In this document: one piece after another, positions 22,284 to 33,025 of the stretch
How the letters are laid out: each line of letters opens with the position of its first letter
How positions within the stretch are numbered: the first letter of the stretch is position 1
Source: Phallus indusiatus
Taxonomy: Eukaryota > Basidiomycota > Agaricomycetes > Phallales > Phallaceae
NCBI GenBank assembly: GCA_027605045.1
Contig: JAQFWX010000048.1
Span: forward strand, 359,898 to 423,897
Direction of reading: 5' to 3'
DNA: 64,000 nt
Position numbers and translations under genes: made by a program
The notes under the pieces: model-generated
Databases searched by the model: none
Told to the model about the DNA's origin: nothing
The model's input: only the letters and a program-made list of their open reading frames with translations

Positions 22284-22706
22284 GACAGTGAGCCTGAGGT
22301 TTGATACACTGTATCCTCCAAAAATAATTGTAGCTTCTTTGTTTAATAGTATTTTTGTATCTACTTGTTTATCTAATGTAGCTTCTGAATACATACACAC
22401 TTCCTGAGAGCTTTGAAATGTCCAGCGGCATCTGGAATATCTGAATTATCTGGGCTATATTGCGTGGGTCAGAGCGCCTTGAGCTTCAGGAGTACTGGGA
22501 GTGTCGGAAGCGCAAGAGCGTCTGATGACACCGAGTACATAAAAAGTCCACGTACATTCAGAGATTTTTGCGTTTTCTGAAAGTAAGCAGCTTCCAGCAT
22601 TCTCCGATCAATTCCTGGCGCTTCAGGATTGAGGAACGTCATCCCATCTGATCCTGCGTTCTGGAGCGTCTGGGATTATCCAGAGCTTGGCGCCAGATCA
22701 CTGATG
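22284..22706. other. Right terminal region of the Plavaka transposon
   Basis: No gene is visible. Short related motifs recur (CTGGAATATCTG, CAGGAGTACTGGG, CTGGAGCGTCTGG, CTTCCAGCATTC, CTGGCGCTTCAGG), as expected of subterminal transposase-binding sites. The terminal CATCAGTGATCTGG (reverse strand) ends at 22706. Confidence 0.55.
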
Positions 22707-22708
22707 TT

Positions 22709-22795
22709 GGGCTAGAGAGCCAGCATGCTGAGGTTCCGATGCTAAGATAGCTCCGAACCAGACAATACTATCTCCTATAAAAGATATATTGACAA
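22709..22795 (-). pseudogene. Displaced fragment of glycoprotein gene copy 1
   Basis: These 87 bp match 28838-28925 with few changes (GGGCTAGAGAGCCAGCATGCTGAGG). They are the continuation of the gene interrupted at 5107. Homology to the intact copy stops after TTGACAAA at 22795, so the 5' half of the gene was lost. Confidence 0.85.
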
Positions 22796-24247
22796 ACATA
22801 CTATCATTATGTGTAATGATGTCAGCGTAACCATCCTTGCTGCATAGGTACACCTGATGGTCTAACAGTCAATGATGACTGGCACAGCGAGATATTACAT
22901 ACAAGATACATATGTTTGGCACTCCACTAGCTCTCAACCCTGCCTTCTCTTGTAATATATCCTGTATCTTGTAACTGGAAAATCGCTTGCCCAGAATATT
23001 AATACCGACGAGCGCGTACACATAACCATATACTGGTTCATCCTGTAAAGGGTCGAAGATTTTACGAACAAATCAGGATTGACGCGAAGGCAACATGCTC
23101 AATAACATTAAATCATACTCAAATGGATGCAATGTCCGTCGTTGACCCTTGTATTGAGGGTCAACAGCATGGTACATTCTAGCATCTAATCCTGCGGTAT
23201 ATGTAGCTTCTATCCAGGGGACCTAATCAACCTCAAGTTACACATGGCAAACCACAGAAAAAAAAGGTACCGCGTACTATTAGCGTGGATCCGGTTCAGC
23301 TGACCGAGTATTTGTGCCTATCTGGGTTGTGTAAAATCCGTCATTGGCGTTGAAGTTGTCCCGACAATGAAGCCTACGATGGATTACGAAGCCTATTCGG
23401 AACGGAAGAATGCCAAATACAGGTTTGTTAGACTGTGCTCTAGAGCATCCTTTCTCTAAACGCCGCCCGTCACCCCAAAGCATGTCTTATAGCCAATTTG
23501 TAGTCTGTTCGAGAATCGATAACCAAATAAGATTTGAGCGGTACCTAAGGGTTTGATGACAGCTTAGGCGTAGTGTCGACTGCGGTGTTCAAACCAAAAC
23601 TGCAAGTTTATCCATGTCCAAACTTGATTTTTATGGGATGTCAGGGCGGATACCTCGTGTCTAGCACTTGGTATTCTGAGCTATCTCGACGTAAGAGGTC
23701 TAGTGCCTTGGATATAGAAATCAACGGCGGAAATACGAGATGTGAGTATGTCCCCAATCGGAGCTTGAACTTTTGAAATTGGCTGTTCGCCCAGCCACAT
23801 CATCCACATGACGGATATATATAACTTGATACTCTTCAGCTCAACACCCTTCGTTTGTCCCGACAAAAACATCGTCAAACCGAAAAAAAACAAGGCTCTG
23901 TTTCCTAGGCGTAGCTTTCGGCTAAAATATCTCAGGTAGACTCAGGCTGCTTGTCCGACAAAGTTACATACTAAAGAAACGGTTAATATATCGAAAATGA
24001 TCCAGACGATTACCGATTACTTGACATTGATCCTTTTTTTGAATAGTTTCATGGTGTCTTTCTTTTTCATGCTGTGAACGTGTCGCTTTGTCGTGATCTG
24101 ATCCTTGAGACCGTCGATGACGCCGCTCGCGCTTAGTTTATTTTTCGATACAGTACACTACCCCTATTTCTCCCTGAAATATGCGAGTATGCTACCACGG
24201 ATATCGAGAAGAATGCATTGCAAGTGGTAAATGAAGCAAGAATTTTC
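22796..24247. other. 1.45 kb without a recognisable gene
   Basis: Only short ORFs (up to about 70 codons) are present, none with a recognisable motif. An imperfect inverted repeat lies near 22893-22980 (TTACATACAAGATACAT against TGTATCTTGTA). The stretch separates the two direct copies of the duplicated block. Confidence 0.5.
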
Positions 24248-24627
24248 GCACAAACCGAGTCAAATTAACTCAGTTCATCATCTAGCTCAACCTGTCGCCA
24301 GACATTCATGCGCTACTAGAGTTCAACTTGTTGCATGTAAATGGAACCATCATCATTTTTTTTGGTGGGTTTATTCAATGTCAATGACGTATATTTCCAA
24401 TTAGAAGTAATCGGGAGGGTACTTATGCTTACCCATCAACCAGTTGTAGGGTATAGACATATAAATGCTCAGATGTCTCAACTGATCGGGCTGAATGACA
24501 CTGGTAGATGATTTTTCCCTTCCCATCAGATCGCGTCACAAAGGAGTTCATGATATAAATTAATAGTCTCCCGCCAAGTTAAATTGACCTAACGCTACCA
24601 GCCACACTGAATTGCTAATTAACATCG

Positions 24628-27600
24628 ATGAACAACAATACCGTTGTCGCGGTACAGATCGTCCTTGACCCTCCGATTCGTACTACTTTGTATGTATACA
24701 CCCTCCCTTTCGTTCCTATTCATCATTCACATACATGTGATTTGGGGACATAAGCCGCTTCGACTATGCGATGTCTATCAGTGCTGCCAGTGAGACGGTC
24801 TCAATTCTTTAAAATTATGATAATTCTCACTGATATGCATATGCTCAATAAAACACCTTTTTCAGTACTGATGGCGTATAGTAGTATCCTTAATATCTCG
24901 AGAGAAATAGAACACATATGGTTAAAGCCCTTTCGTCTTCCGTCTCTGTTCTATCTGTTTGCAAGATACGGTGGTTTCGTTAATCAAGCACTCTTATTAT
25001 TAACTGAGTTGCCGGTAGAACCAGTAAGCCGAAGAATATACATAGAATTTTGAGAGCGCGCTGAATCATGATAAACATTACTCATGTCATTTAAGACTGT
25101 GTGAGTCTGGGAATTCTCTGAACAATTCTAAAAAGTTGAACATACGTTCAATCAGGGAGCCAATCATCGCTCTTTCTTATATAGAAGGTTCTTTTTATGT
25201 TCTATGGTATATCGGCATTCAAGGTGAGTCGCCATTTGAATGGTCGTGACAATCATTTACTTCTTATACTAGGCGTGTTGGTTGTTCCAGCCTATCCATT
25301 ATGTCAAGGGAATACAATTTTGAAAGTGACTTTGATCCTTGGTTATTTAGCAGGAGTGGTTTTATACTTATATAACGGTGAAGAAAAATCTGACTAGAGA
25401 ACCAGAGTGACCATCCTTATATCTCTTTAGTCATAAAACCATCGTTTATCTGCTGCTATTATCTCAGCAATTTATGGAGGTAAAGAGAATGTCTTGTTGT
25501 ATTTTATTTTTTTCAACGACTGAGACAATTCTAGTGGTATGTTAAGACTTCATGGGTCAGCTCAAATTCCGTGTTTAGAAATAGCAGGTTATGGTTCGAT
25601 CGCTCTCATTATCGCCGCGTGTACAGATGCTTTTATATTAGGCATATGCTTGTGGAAGGTCTGGAGCACATGGAAATCAAAGCGGACAGCTGGACTGAAT
25701 TTTCAGGGTGGCCATAATTTTGTTTCACTAGTCTTGACAGAAAGTACGTATGGAGAACTTTATATAATAAATTGAAGACACATATAAGTAAATTTTTGGT
25801 ATACTAAGATGCTTGTGAGCATTCAATGAAATGTTTCAGCCTTACTTATGTCGCAAAAACAGAAATTGTCAGGGTACGCTACCGCCGTCTCTCATTTTCT
25901 TATTTATTATCATCGGCATCATTTCTTTTCTATTTTATTTATCATTTCCATATTTTACTTTACTCTCCGTTTCCTTGTTCTGTCTCTATTTCACTTTCTC
26001 TACTCGCGCGCGCGCGGGCGTGATGCCCGTGACATCACGTCGCTTAGGTTCGGCTTGGGCGCCTGGCACTTAGCTGTGTCAGGGCCGCACGCCGCGTCGT
26101 CGTTTTATGTATATAGTAGCTGTACCTAGAGTGAGGGTCCCTAAGCTTGTTCTCTTAGGATCCCCTCCCTCTAGGTGAGTAGTTAGTATTCTCCTTAATA
26201 TATTATCTTAGGATCCCCTCCCTCTAGTGTGAGCTGAGTAGCCCTAACAGAAATGGGATTTATAATCAATTATAAATCGAAAGGCACCAAGGTGGTTTAT
26301 AAACTATTTATAAACTTTTCAAGGCAATAAAAATTTGTCAGGTTGAGTTTATAAATTAAATGAGCAGATTTTTTTTCTCGAGTCCTTTTTTATAACAATT
26401 TGATTGTTTTTCTTAATGTCAAATCACAAGTTAGAGTAGTCATTAAAACATTATATTGAGTATTTATATGTACATACATAGTCTACACTGGCACTACGAA
26501 ATAATACAACTATTAATATACTAAAAATTACTACACCGCTAACTACTAGGTTTGCTATTAGACTACTATTAGACTACCATTAGAACCACTATCAGAACCA
26601 CAATTAGAACTACTATTAGAATGCTAAACTACTAAGTGGGCGCGACGCGAATGCAACAAAGTCTCGAGTATATATGGGAGCCTGAGCATGCGCACAGACT
26701 GTTAGGGCTACTCAGCTCACACTAGAGGGAGGGGATCCTAAGACAATATATTGGAAGGGAAACTAACTACTCACCTAGAGGGAGGGGATCCTAAGAGAAC
26801 AAGCTTAGGGACCCTCACTCTAGGTACTGCTACTATATACATAAACGACGACGCGGCGTGCGGCCCTGACACAGCTAAGTGCCAGGCGCCCAAGCCGAAC
26901 CTAAGCGACATGATGTCACGGGCATCACGCCGGGTACGAGCGCGCAACGCGCGCGAGTAGAGAAAGTGAAATAGAGACAAAATAAGGAAACGGAAAGTGA
27001 AAGTAAAATACGGAAATGATAAATATAATAGAAAAGAAATGATGCCGATGATAATAAATAAGAAAATGAGAGACGGCGGTAGCGTACCCTGACACAGACC
27101 ATCCTCCTTTTTTTGCTGTATGAGACGCTTAATGATTAGCCGGTGAATGGTTTTTACCCGATCACAACTCAGGCGAAGTCGCAGCACACTCATTGGTGAG
27201 AAAAATTAAAAATGAAGGCACAGGGGAGAAAAATAATTTCTGTACGTTGTGAGATATTGAATTATAAATACAAAATAAACGACCTATTGAATAAATAAAC
27301 TTGATTTAGTTTATAAACTGGTTTGGATTTTTGCGACATAACTTCTATCTCGGGTTAAAGCTTCGTTATGGCGTCGATTGTTGTCCCTTTAATCGCTACC
27401 CATTTCCGTTATAAATCGTGGATAGCATCCTATGTATTAGTGAGCATTTTCATAATTTCTCTATTGACAATCCAATTAACCTTAGGTTCCATCAGGATGT
27501 GGGGGAATTTTATCAAACTACGTAAAGTCGTTAATTTATAAGTTTTGACCATTGATTCATCTTCATTCCAGTTTTTGGGTCATTTTAATCACCGATTATT

Positions 27601-27719
27601 TATTACGACTTCGTCAGTATAGTTCCCCTCAAACCCAAATAGGTACCATATCTATATCATTACGGACCACCCAGTTCCGAAAAGCGCTTCAACAACTTGG
27701 CACACCAGTCTCTGTTTAG
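24628..27719 (+). CDS. DUF6533-type membrane protein, cassette copy 2, with an element in an intron
   Basis: This is a direct paralogue of 2113-3679: MNNNTVVAVQIVL at the start, VYSSILNISREIEHIWLKPFRL (about 24873-24940), VVPAYPLCQGNTIL (about 25280-25325), TDAFILGICLWKVWSTWKS (about 25625-25680), and a last coding part from about 27360 (SFVMASIVVPLI) to TAG at 27717-27719. A 1.49 kb TIR element with two solo LTRs (25849-27338) lies in the intron that starts with GTACGTATGG near 25752. In copy 1 the same intron is about 120 bp. Splicing over it is possible but not assured, and the last exon differs from copy 1, so the gene may be decaying. It is convergent with the glycoprotein gene at 28321-29499. 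Confidence 0.5.
25867..26249 (+). mobile_element. Solo LTR of the chromovirus family, plus orientation
   Basis: This 383-bp LTR, TGTCAGGG to CCCTAACA, has a perfect GAAAT duplication (25862-25866, 26250-26254). It lies 18 bp inside the TA-flanked element and retains both copies of the CTTAGGATCCCCTCCCTC motif. Confidence 0.92.
26530..26635. repeat. Short minisatellite of 11-12 bp units
   Basis: Units of the type ATTAGACTACT and ATTAGAACCACT follow each other about seven times with small changes. No coding sense is visible. It lies between the two solo LTRs. Confidence 0.7.
26700..27094 (-). mobile_element. Solo LTR of the chromovirus family, minus orientation
   Basis: This 395-bp LTR is in inverted orientation relative to 25867-26249, with a perfect CAGAC duplication (26695-26699, 27095-27099). 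Each LTR has its own target duplication, so they are two independent insertions and not the ends of one element. Confidence 0.92.
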
Positions 27720-28320
27720 GGATCAGATTATTAAAGGTGCTGGAACAATCATAAAGGAAGGCTATAGCAACATAAGGATATGCTCAGTGTAGTTTTTTAT
27801 ATGCTTCTTCTAGGGAGCTGGTTTGTTTAAGACAGATGTTGTAATGGAAGCCTATGTATTCTCATTCTTTTGTTGAAGAAAATTTCCTGTTCAACTCCGA
27901 GTAGGTTCTAGCGGCTTATCTGAATGGCGTATGAACCATATACCATAAGTTGCAATTCTCGAAAAAGCCACCCTCTTTTGTGAACCAAAGGTTTGTTACC
28001 GTTTGTATCATGGCCTGGCACGTCCAGGATTTTGTTCAAATTATGCTTAACACAGAGCATCTATCAGATCTAATTTGCCTTTCACTTATAATAAATACAG
28101 TTATCTACGTCAAATGTAAAGGCTATTTCTCGGAGTATGCCTGAGGTGGTTCAACAACAGTTTACTCAGAACTGGGGTAAAGAAACATTGCTACTGTCGG
28201 ATTGAATGGCAACACTAGTTGTGATGTGATCCTACGCATGGAAAGTGCTGAAACGCGCTATATTGACTCACGGTATACGACGCGCGCGACACGTTTTTCC
28301 CCTAGACTCGTACCCAGTCC

Positions 28321-29499
28321 CTACTTTCCCACGGCTAGGGACGGTGAGTCCGTCTGGGAAACGAGCTGCGATGACTGCATGGGAGAAGGTTCTATGTTGA
28401 TATACCTGGCTCCGTTACCACCATTGCTCCTCTCCCCGTCCCGCCTGCTTCTGAGCCACCGCCACCGGTGTATAAACAACAAAGCAAAGATTAAACCCAA
28501 CACTACGGTGGCTCCTACCGCCGCTCCTACCGCAGTGCCGGCGGTGTTTCCTGGCCTATTATTATCGTTTCGCGTGATTGGAATGGAAGATAATGCAGGT
28601 AATGGTACTAATGTGGTTGAACTGAACGGAATTGTTGGATCTGATCCATTTGTGACCACGAGATTGCTCAATGTCAGAGGAGTCATTGATTCGTTTCCCA
28701 GATAAAGGACAAGCAGCGTATGTGATCCTTGTTCCAAGGCGCTTGTGAAGAAAGGAACGTTTTGAATATCAACCGAGGAATTTAGGGGTGAAGTTGGGAG
28801 GGTGAAATTGAACATCGATCCGTGATCAATAGAGTATTGGGCTAGAGAGCCAGCACGCTGAGGTTCCGACGCTAAGATAGCACCGAACCAGACAATACTA
28901 TCCCCTATAAAAGATATATTGACAAAAGCGCCGGTGGTTTTAGTCACGTTCGCCACGAGACCCTTTGACGGTGACCAGCCCGAACTATAAGATATCGAAG
29001 GATCTGTGTTGGGTATTATAACTGTGGCATTATCGAACAGAGCATCGTTTGATGGCACATATTGTATGGTATCCAGGAAGAAGTGCGTGTTTGTCGAAGT
29101 AACATTAACGACGAGCTCATGAGGACCATTTGTAAGGATTGGAGACGAGCATAGAGGTGCATCGTTTTCCTCCAGGGTTGTTGTAAGATGAATAGAATAG
29201 AGCATCGCACTTCCACTTGACTCGGCGAACTATTGTCAAGCAGACCGAATACATCAACTGAAGTCCCTAGGAATAAAGGTATCATTTGACAACTACATAT
29301 TTGTACGAGATAATGACCTACCGTTGAATGCAAAGGTAAAGCTGCTATTGTTTGATGTTGCTTCGTGAAGAACGCTCTCCAAAGGAGGCGATGGTCCGGA
29401 GGAGACCAGTGTCGAATAGAGCGATGAGTTGGTAGGAGTCCATTCTCCTTCATATCGTATTCGACTATCTTGATTGCTCACGACGACTTTACGAGACAT
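28321..29499 (-). CDS. Single-pass cell-surface glycoprotein, cassette copy 2
   Basis: ATG 29499 (MSRKVVVSNQDSRIRYEGEW) starts exon 1. A short intron with donor GTAGGTCATT near 29320 follows. The main exon runs to TAG at 28321-28323. Two beta-rich domains with many N-x-S/T sites are followed by VGAAVGATVVLGLIFALLFIHRWRWLRSRRD, a membrane helix with a basic stop-transfer, and a Ser-rich cytoplasmic tail. I see no classical signal peptide. Near 29205-29225 the frame of exon 2 changes before MLYSIHLTTTLEEN; either a small intron is missed or a frameshift has broken the gene. Paralogues at 34124 and 37522 share HELVVNVTS, IANTDPRVDF-like and SEPQ blocks. Such proteins are common in Agaricomycetes; ligand unknown. 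Confidence 0.6.
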
Positions 29500-30542
29500 T
29501 TTCTTCCTAATAAGAATCGTGGTGCTGTCTAAGACAGGTCCATTTTGGTGGATGATTACTATTGATTATAAGCCCAGTGACCTTGAGCTCGTCTACGCCG
29601 TTGCATGGAAGCGTGATGGATGAATCGATGAATATCTCGTCGGTATTGATCCTCATTTGAGATGATGGTCTTAATCCCGTCAATACTAGATCAAACGAAA
29701 AAAAAAGACTCTACGATAAGTGAAAGTGCGCATGAAGAGTCAAGCTTCAAGAACCGGAAAGGCACGCTCTGTAAGCCATCCGAATATAATCGATGCACAA
29801 AAGACGACAATTGAATCTTCAATGTCAAATATTCTAATTTCAAATCAGAAGCCGAATATGTCGAGTGTACGTGATCTCACGTTAGTTGACATCGCGGTTC
29901 CGTGAAGAAATGTCATTCCGTCCGTCATAAGCGCCGAAACTGCGCTTGGGCGTTTTCAAAATCAAAGCGCCTTTACGAATTGCAGCTGCGAGTTTGCTGT
30001 GAGTCTTCGATTTTTTTTTCTTCATTCACACTGCTTCCTGGTTCTCCGGCTATATTACTCGAGCATGTGTTACTCAGCTTCATTGCCATCGAGTGTCTTT
30101 TGTAAAATGTTCGAAACATGGACCTGAATTGATTTTGACAATCACAAACGTCAAGAGTTTAAATTTATTTGGTTTAGCTGGTTCCACACGTCACGGTAAG
30201 CAGGATACCAACACTAGCACCAGCACTAGACCTTTCATAGCCTTTCTAGAGCGCGTTAACGAAGATAGGAAGTGAGATAAGAAGTCATATGGTATAGCAC
30301 AATTGGATTATAAGGGTTTTCATTGGGCACCAGGCACCTTTCATGAAACATTCAGTAGCATCTGACCGTACTCGGGCATTCCGCTTCAAAATTGACATTC
30401 CTGAACCCGTAGACAATGCATGTGATTTTTTACTTTATATATTGTGCTAGCGCGAAAAGAAGGGCACGTTCTCATTGAATTCGCTCGGAGTCACACGCCT
30501 CCATACATCCCTCACTTCCCTTCTCGTCACCCAACCGTTACC
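29500..30542. other. 1 kb intergenic region upstream of the acyl-CoA synthetase gene
   Basis: It has scattered small ORFs without recognisable motifs. TTTATATATTGTGC near 30434 is a TATA-like candidate for the gene starting at 30543. Nothing else is supported. Confidence 0.4.
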
Positions 30543-33025
30543 ATGCACCTGCAATCGCTGTTTCCTCCTGTTCCAGCTGTCCCGGCGACCAATTATCATC
30601 ATCTTGTATTTCCAGACGGACCTTTGGAAGGACGAACAGAGGCAGAGAACTACACGATCCACATCGACGTCATTACCCACCAACGGCGCTCCGTGCGAGA
30701 ATTTGCGCGAGACGTGTACGATGCTGTCACCGCCCTAGGCATGACAAAAGATCGCGGAGGACTACAACTGGAAGGTCACAAACATCGAGTCGGAATCCTG
30801 AGCGACAATTGCATGGTTTGTTCAACGATATTAATCTTCGTCGATGGCTATTTATGGAACACTCTAAAAGGAATACATTACAATTGTGCACGCTCTCATT
30901 GGTCTTGCCGTTCCATTTGTGCCTTTATCGCCCTTCGCGACTCAATGGGAGTTAGCCTATTGCTTGAAAAAGGCGGACGTAACACATGTGCTAGTTCACA
31001 AAGACTATTTCTCGAGGTTATGCCTGGCCGCCGCAGAACTCAAACTTCCGGATGAAAATATCATCTTATTTGAAGGCAACTCGTGCCTCAAAGATGTCGA
31101 CCAAGAAAACATGAAACGATTTCAATCACTCCAAAGCTTGGTCCAGTTGGTTCGGACGAGAAACATCCCTCAAGAGCCGATTCGACCCGTGCAGTCTGAT
31201 ACCCTTGCCTACCTCATTTTTTCTAGTGGAACGACTGGTTCTCCGAAAGGTATGGTGACTCTTGGAGTTGTTCGCGGTTTTGTTCACTTATACACTTGAT
31301 AGCCGTAATGATTTCTCATCAAAACCTACACCACAGCATTGAGCAATTGTTTATATTTGAAGCCACAATAGCAAAACTGGCAGGAGAAGCAGTGGGTTCT
31401 TTGCTCTTGCTAGAAAGAGTAATTGCTTACATTGATATATATAAGGTTCGACCTCTCTCCGAGCAACCAATATCTACAAGTCTAGCATTTTTGCCTTTCT
31501 ACCATACCTATGCCTTGCATCTCAGTTGTCTACGGTATGGTTTCAGCCAGTCCTCGTTTTCCATCAAAATACTAAAAGGTTTGCTATTTTTTAAGGTCCA
31601 TTCCAAGATTCCGAGACAGTTTCATAATAATGCCACGTTGGGATCTGGACCTCGCTCTCGAACAAATCCGCAAGTACGTTCATATCTTAGAAACGGAGGC
31701 AGAACACGCACTCACCCGCTTTTTTTTCTCTATCGTAGTCACCGCATTAACATTATTCCCTTCGTCCCATCGATAATCCACGCTTTACTAACTTCACCAA
31801 AGTACAAGAATATAGACACATCATCCGTTACAACAATAATCTTTGGGGCCGCGCATCTCTCAGAATCTATGGAAAAAAATTTACAAACCGTCTTTCCGAA
31901 TGCTCTTTTATCAGAAGGTTAGGAGATTCCAAGTTGATATTCACATGGTATCTGATTCAGCTTGACAACAGGATATGCACTCTCAGAAACGGTACGAATT
32001 GTACCAATTTTTCATTACCTTGCTAAATAATTCTCTCCCTTAGACCACTGGTGCACTTCTGCGACCACCATCTACAAATTCGGATGACTCTGCCGGATCT
32101 CAGAAGAGCGTCTCAACAGGTATACTCTTATCTCAAGTGGTTCCTCCTCATAAATCAAGTCCTGATTGATGTTATCAGGCATCTTATACCCTGGTCTCGA
32201 AGCACTAATACTCCGTCCAGACGGGACACATTGCACGTGGGAGGAACCTGGGGAACTGTATCTGAAAGGGGGCACCATCGCCCTAGGTGAATCTCTAATT
32301 ATAGAATTGATAGCTGAAGGTTGAGCCTGACCGACTATGAATTGAAAAGGATATTGGCGAGACCCCAAAGCAACCGCTGAAACATTTCTACCGACAGGAT
32401 GGCTTCGCACGGGCGATATATTCAGCGTGGACACTCGTGGTAATTTTTACTTCAAAGAACGCGCAAAGGTAAACATTTTCTCTCAATTTGAACTCTTATC
32501 CGTATTTACATACATTCTTGCGACAGGACACTCTCAAAGTCTCGGGGCTTCAGGTCTCACCAACCGAAATTGAAGACACGATACACGCCGAACCATCTGG
32601 ATTAGTTGAGGATGTGGCAGTTGTCGGTGTTTTACTTTCAGGATCTGCTGGTGCGAGTCGATTTAAGGATGAAAAAAGTCCGAGAGCCTGGATTGTTTTG
32701 AGTGAGAAAGGACGACAGCTGGGAGAGACGCGTGTACGCGAGGTTATCGAAAAGTGGACACGGGAGAGGCTCAGTCGGTATAAGTGGTTGAGAGGCGGTA
32801 TCCAGTTTATTGATCAGGTACTTTTTTGCTATTATAAGAAGCTTTATTTTTTGCTCACTGTTGTTGCTCATTCCATTCTTAGATTCCGAAAAATCCTACC
32901 GGCAAGTAATGATCCTTTTATTGAAGTACCTTGAAGTTTAATTATTATATTTAGGCAAAGTTCTTCGGAGAGTTCTAGAAGACGATTATGCGAAACAACA
33001 TCTGCAGAATCGTGCCAAATTATGA
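30543..33025 (+). CDS. Acyl-CoA synthetase / 4-coumarate-CoA ligase-like enzyme
   Basis: This ANL-superfamily enzyme activates a carboxylate with ATP and transfers it to CoA. It is spread over about ten exons. ATG 30543 (MHLQSLFPPVPAVP). Motifs in order: YLIFSSGTTGSPKGMV (P-loop A3, about 31210-31257); LAFLPFYHTYALH (A4, about 31482); FGAAHLSES (about 31843); YALSETTTGALLRPP (A5, about 31974-32075, across an intron); PGELYLKGGTIAL (A6, about 32245); GWLRTGDIFSVD (A7, about 32399); KDTLKVSGLQVSPTEIE (A8, across an intron at about 32470-32525); PKNPTGKVLRRVL (A10, about 32886-32980, across an intron). Stop TGA 33023-33025. All essential motifs are present and every visible intron has GT-AG ends, so it looks functional. 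The fungal 4CL-like group includes peroxisomal and secondary-metabolite enzymes; the C-terminus (NRAKL) ends in a PTS1-like AKL, suggesting a peroxisome. Confidence 0.85.

Larger units (their letters stand above)
5108..22706 (-). mobile_element. Plavaka-type (CMC group) DNA transposon carrying three genes and nested retroelements
   Basis: The ends form an inverted repeat: CATCAATGATCTGG at 5108-5121 against CATCAGTGATCTGG (complement of 22693-22706). They are flanked by a TT duplication (5106-5107, 22707-22708). The interrupted gene reads straight through at 28824-28850 in the other copy (GAGTATTGGGCTAG), which proves both borders. Removing the nested Gypsy element and the solo LTR at 21938-22283 leaves about 6.8 kb. 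Cargo: a PD-(D/E)XK-like gene (5411-6610), the transposase (6712-7164 plus 17587-20320) and a divergent DUF6532 gene (20330 onward). Short motifs such as CTTCCAGCA recur near both ends (about 5198 and 22590) and could be subterminal transposase sites. A 2-bp duplication fits the CACTA/Mirage/Plavaka group. Confidence 0.85.
25849..27338. mobile_element. TA-flanked TIR element (about 0.7 kb) containing two solo LTRs
   Basis: The ends TGTCGCAAAAA and TTTTTGCGACA form a perfect 11-bp inverted repeat flanked by TA (25847-25848 and 27339-27340). Copy 1 has the empty site at 3298-3299 (GCTTAACTTC). Without the two LTRs and their duplications, about 700 bp of AT-rich DNA remains, with repeated TTTATAAAC motifs and no ORF. 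TA duplication suggests mobilisation by a Tc1/mariner-type transposase. Confidence 0.72.

Noticed and set aside
26530..26635. CRISPR-like array
   Set aside because: Units of 11-12 bp are contiguous without spacers, and the DNA is eukaryotic; it is a minisatellite.
25867..27094. Inverted LTR pair as one composite transposon or TIR element
   Set aside because: Each LTR has its own 5-bp duplication (GAAAT and CAGAC), so they arrived separately.
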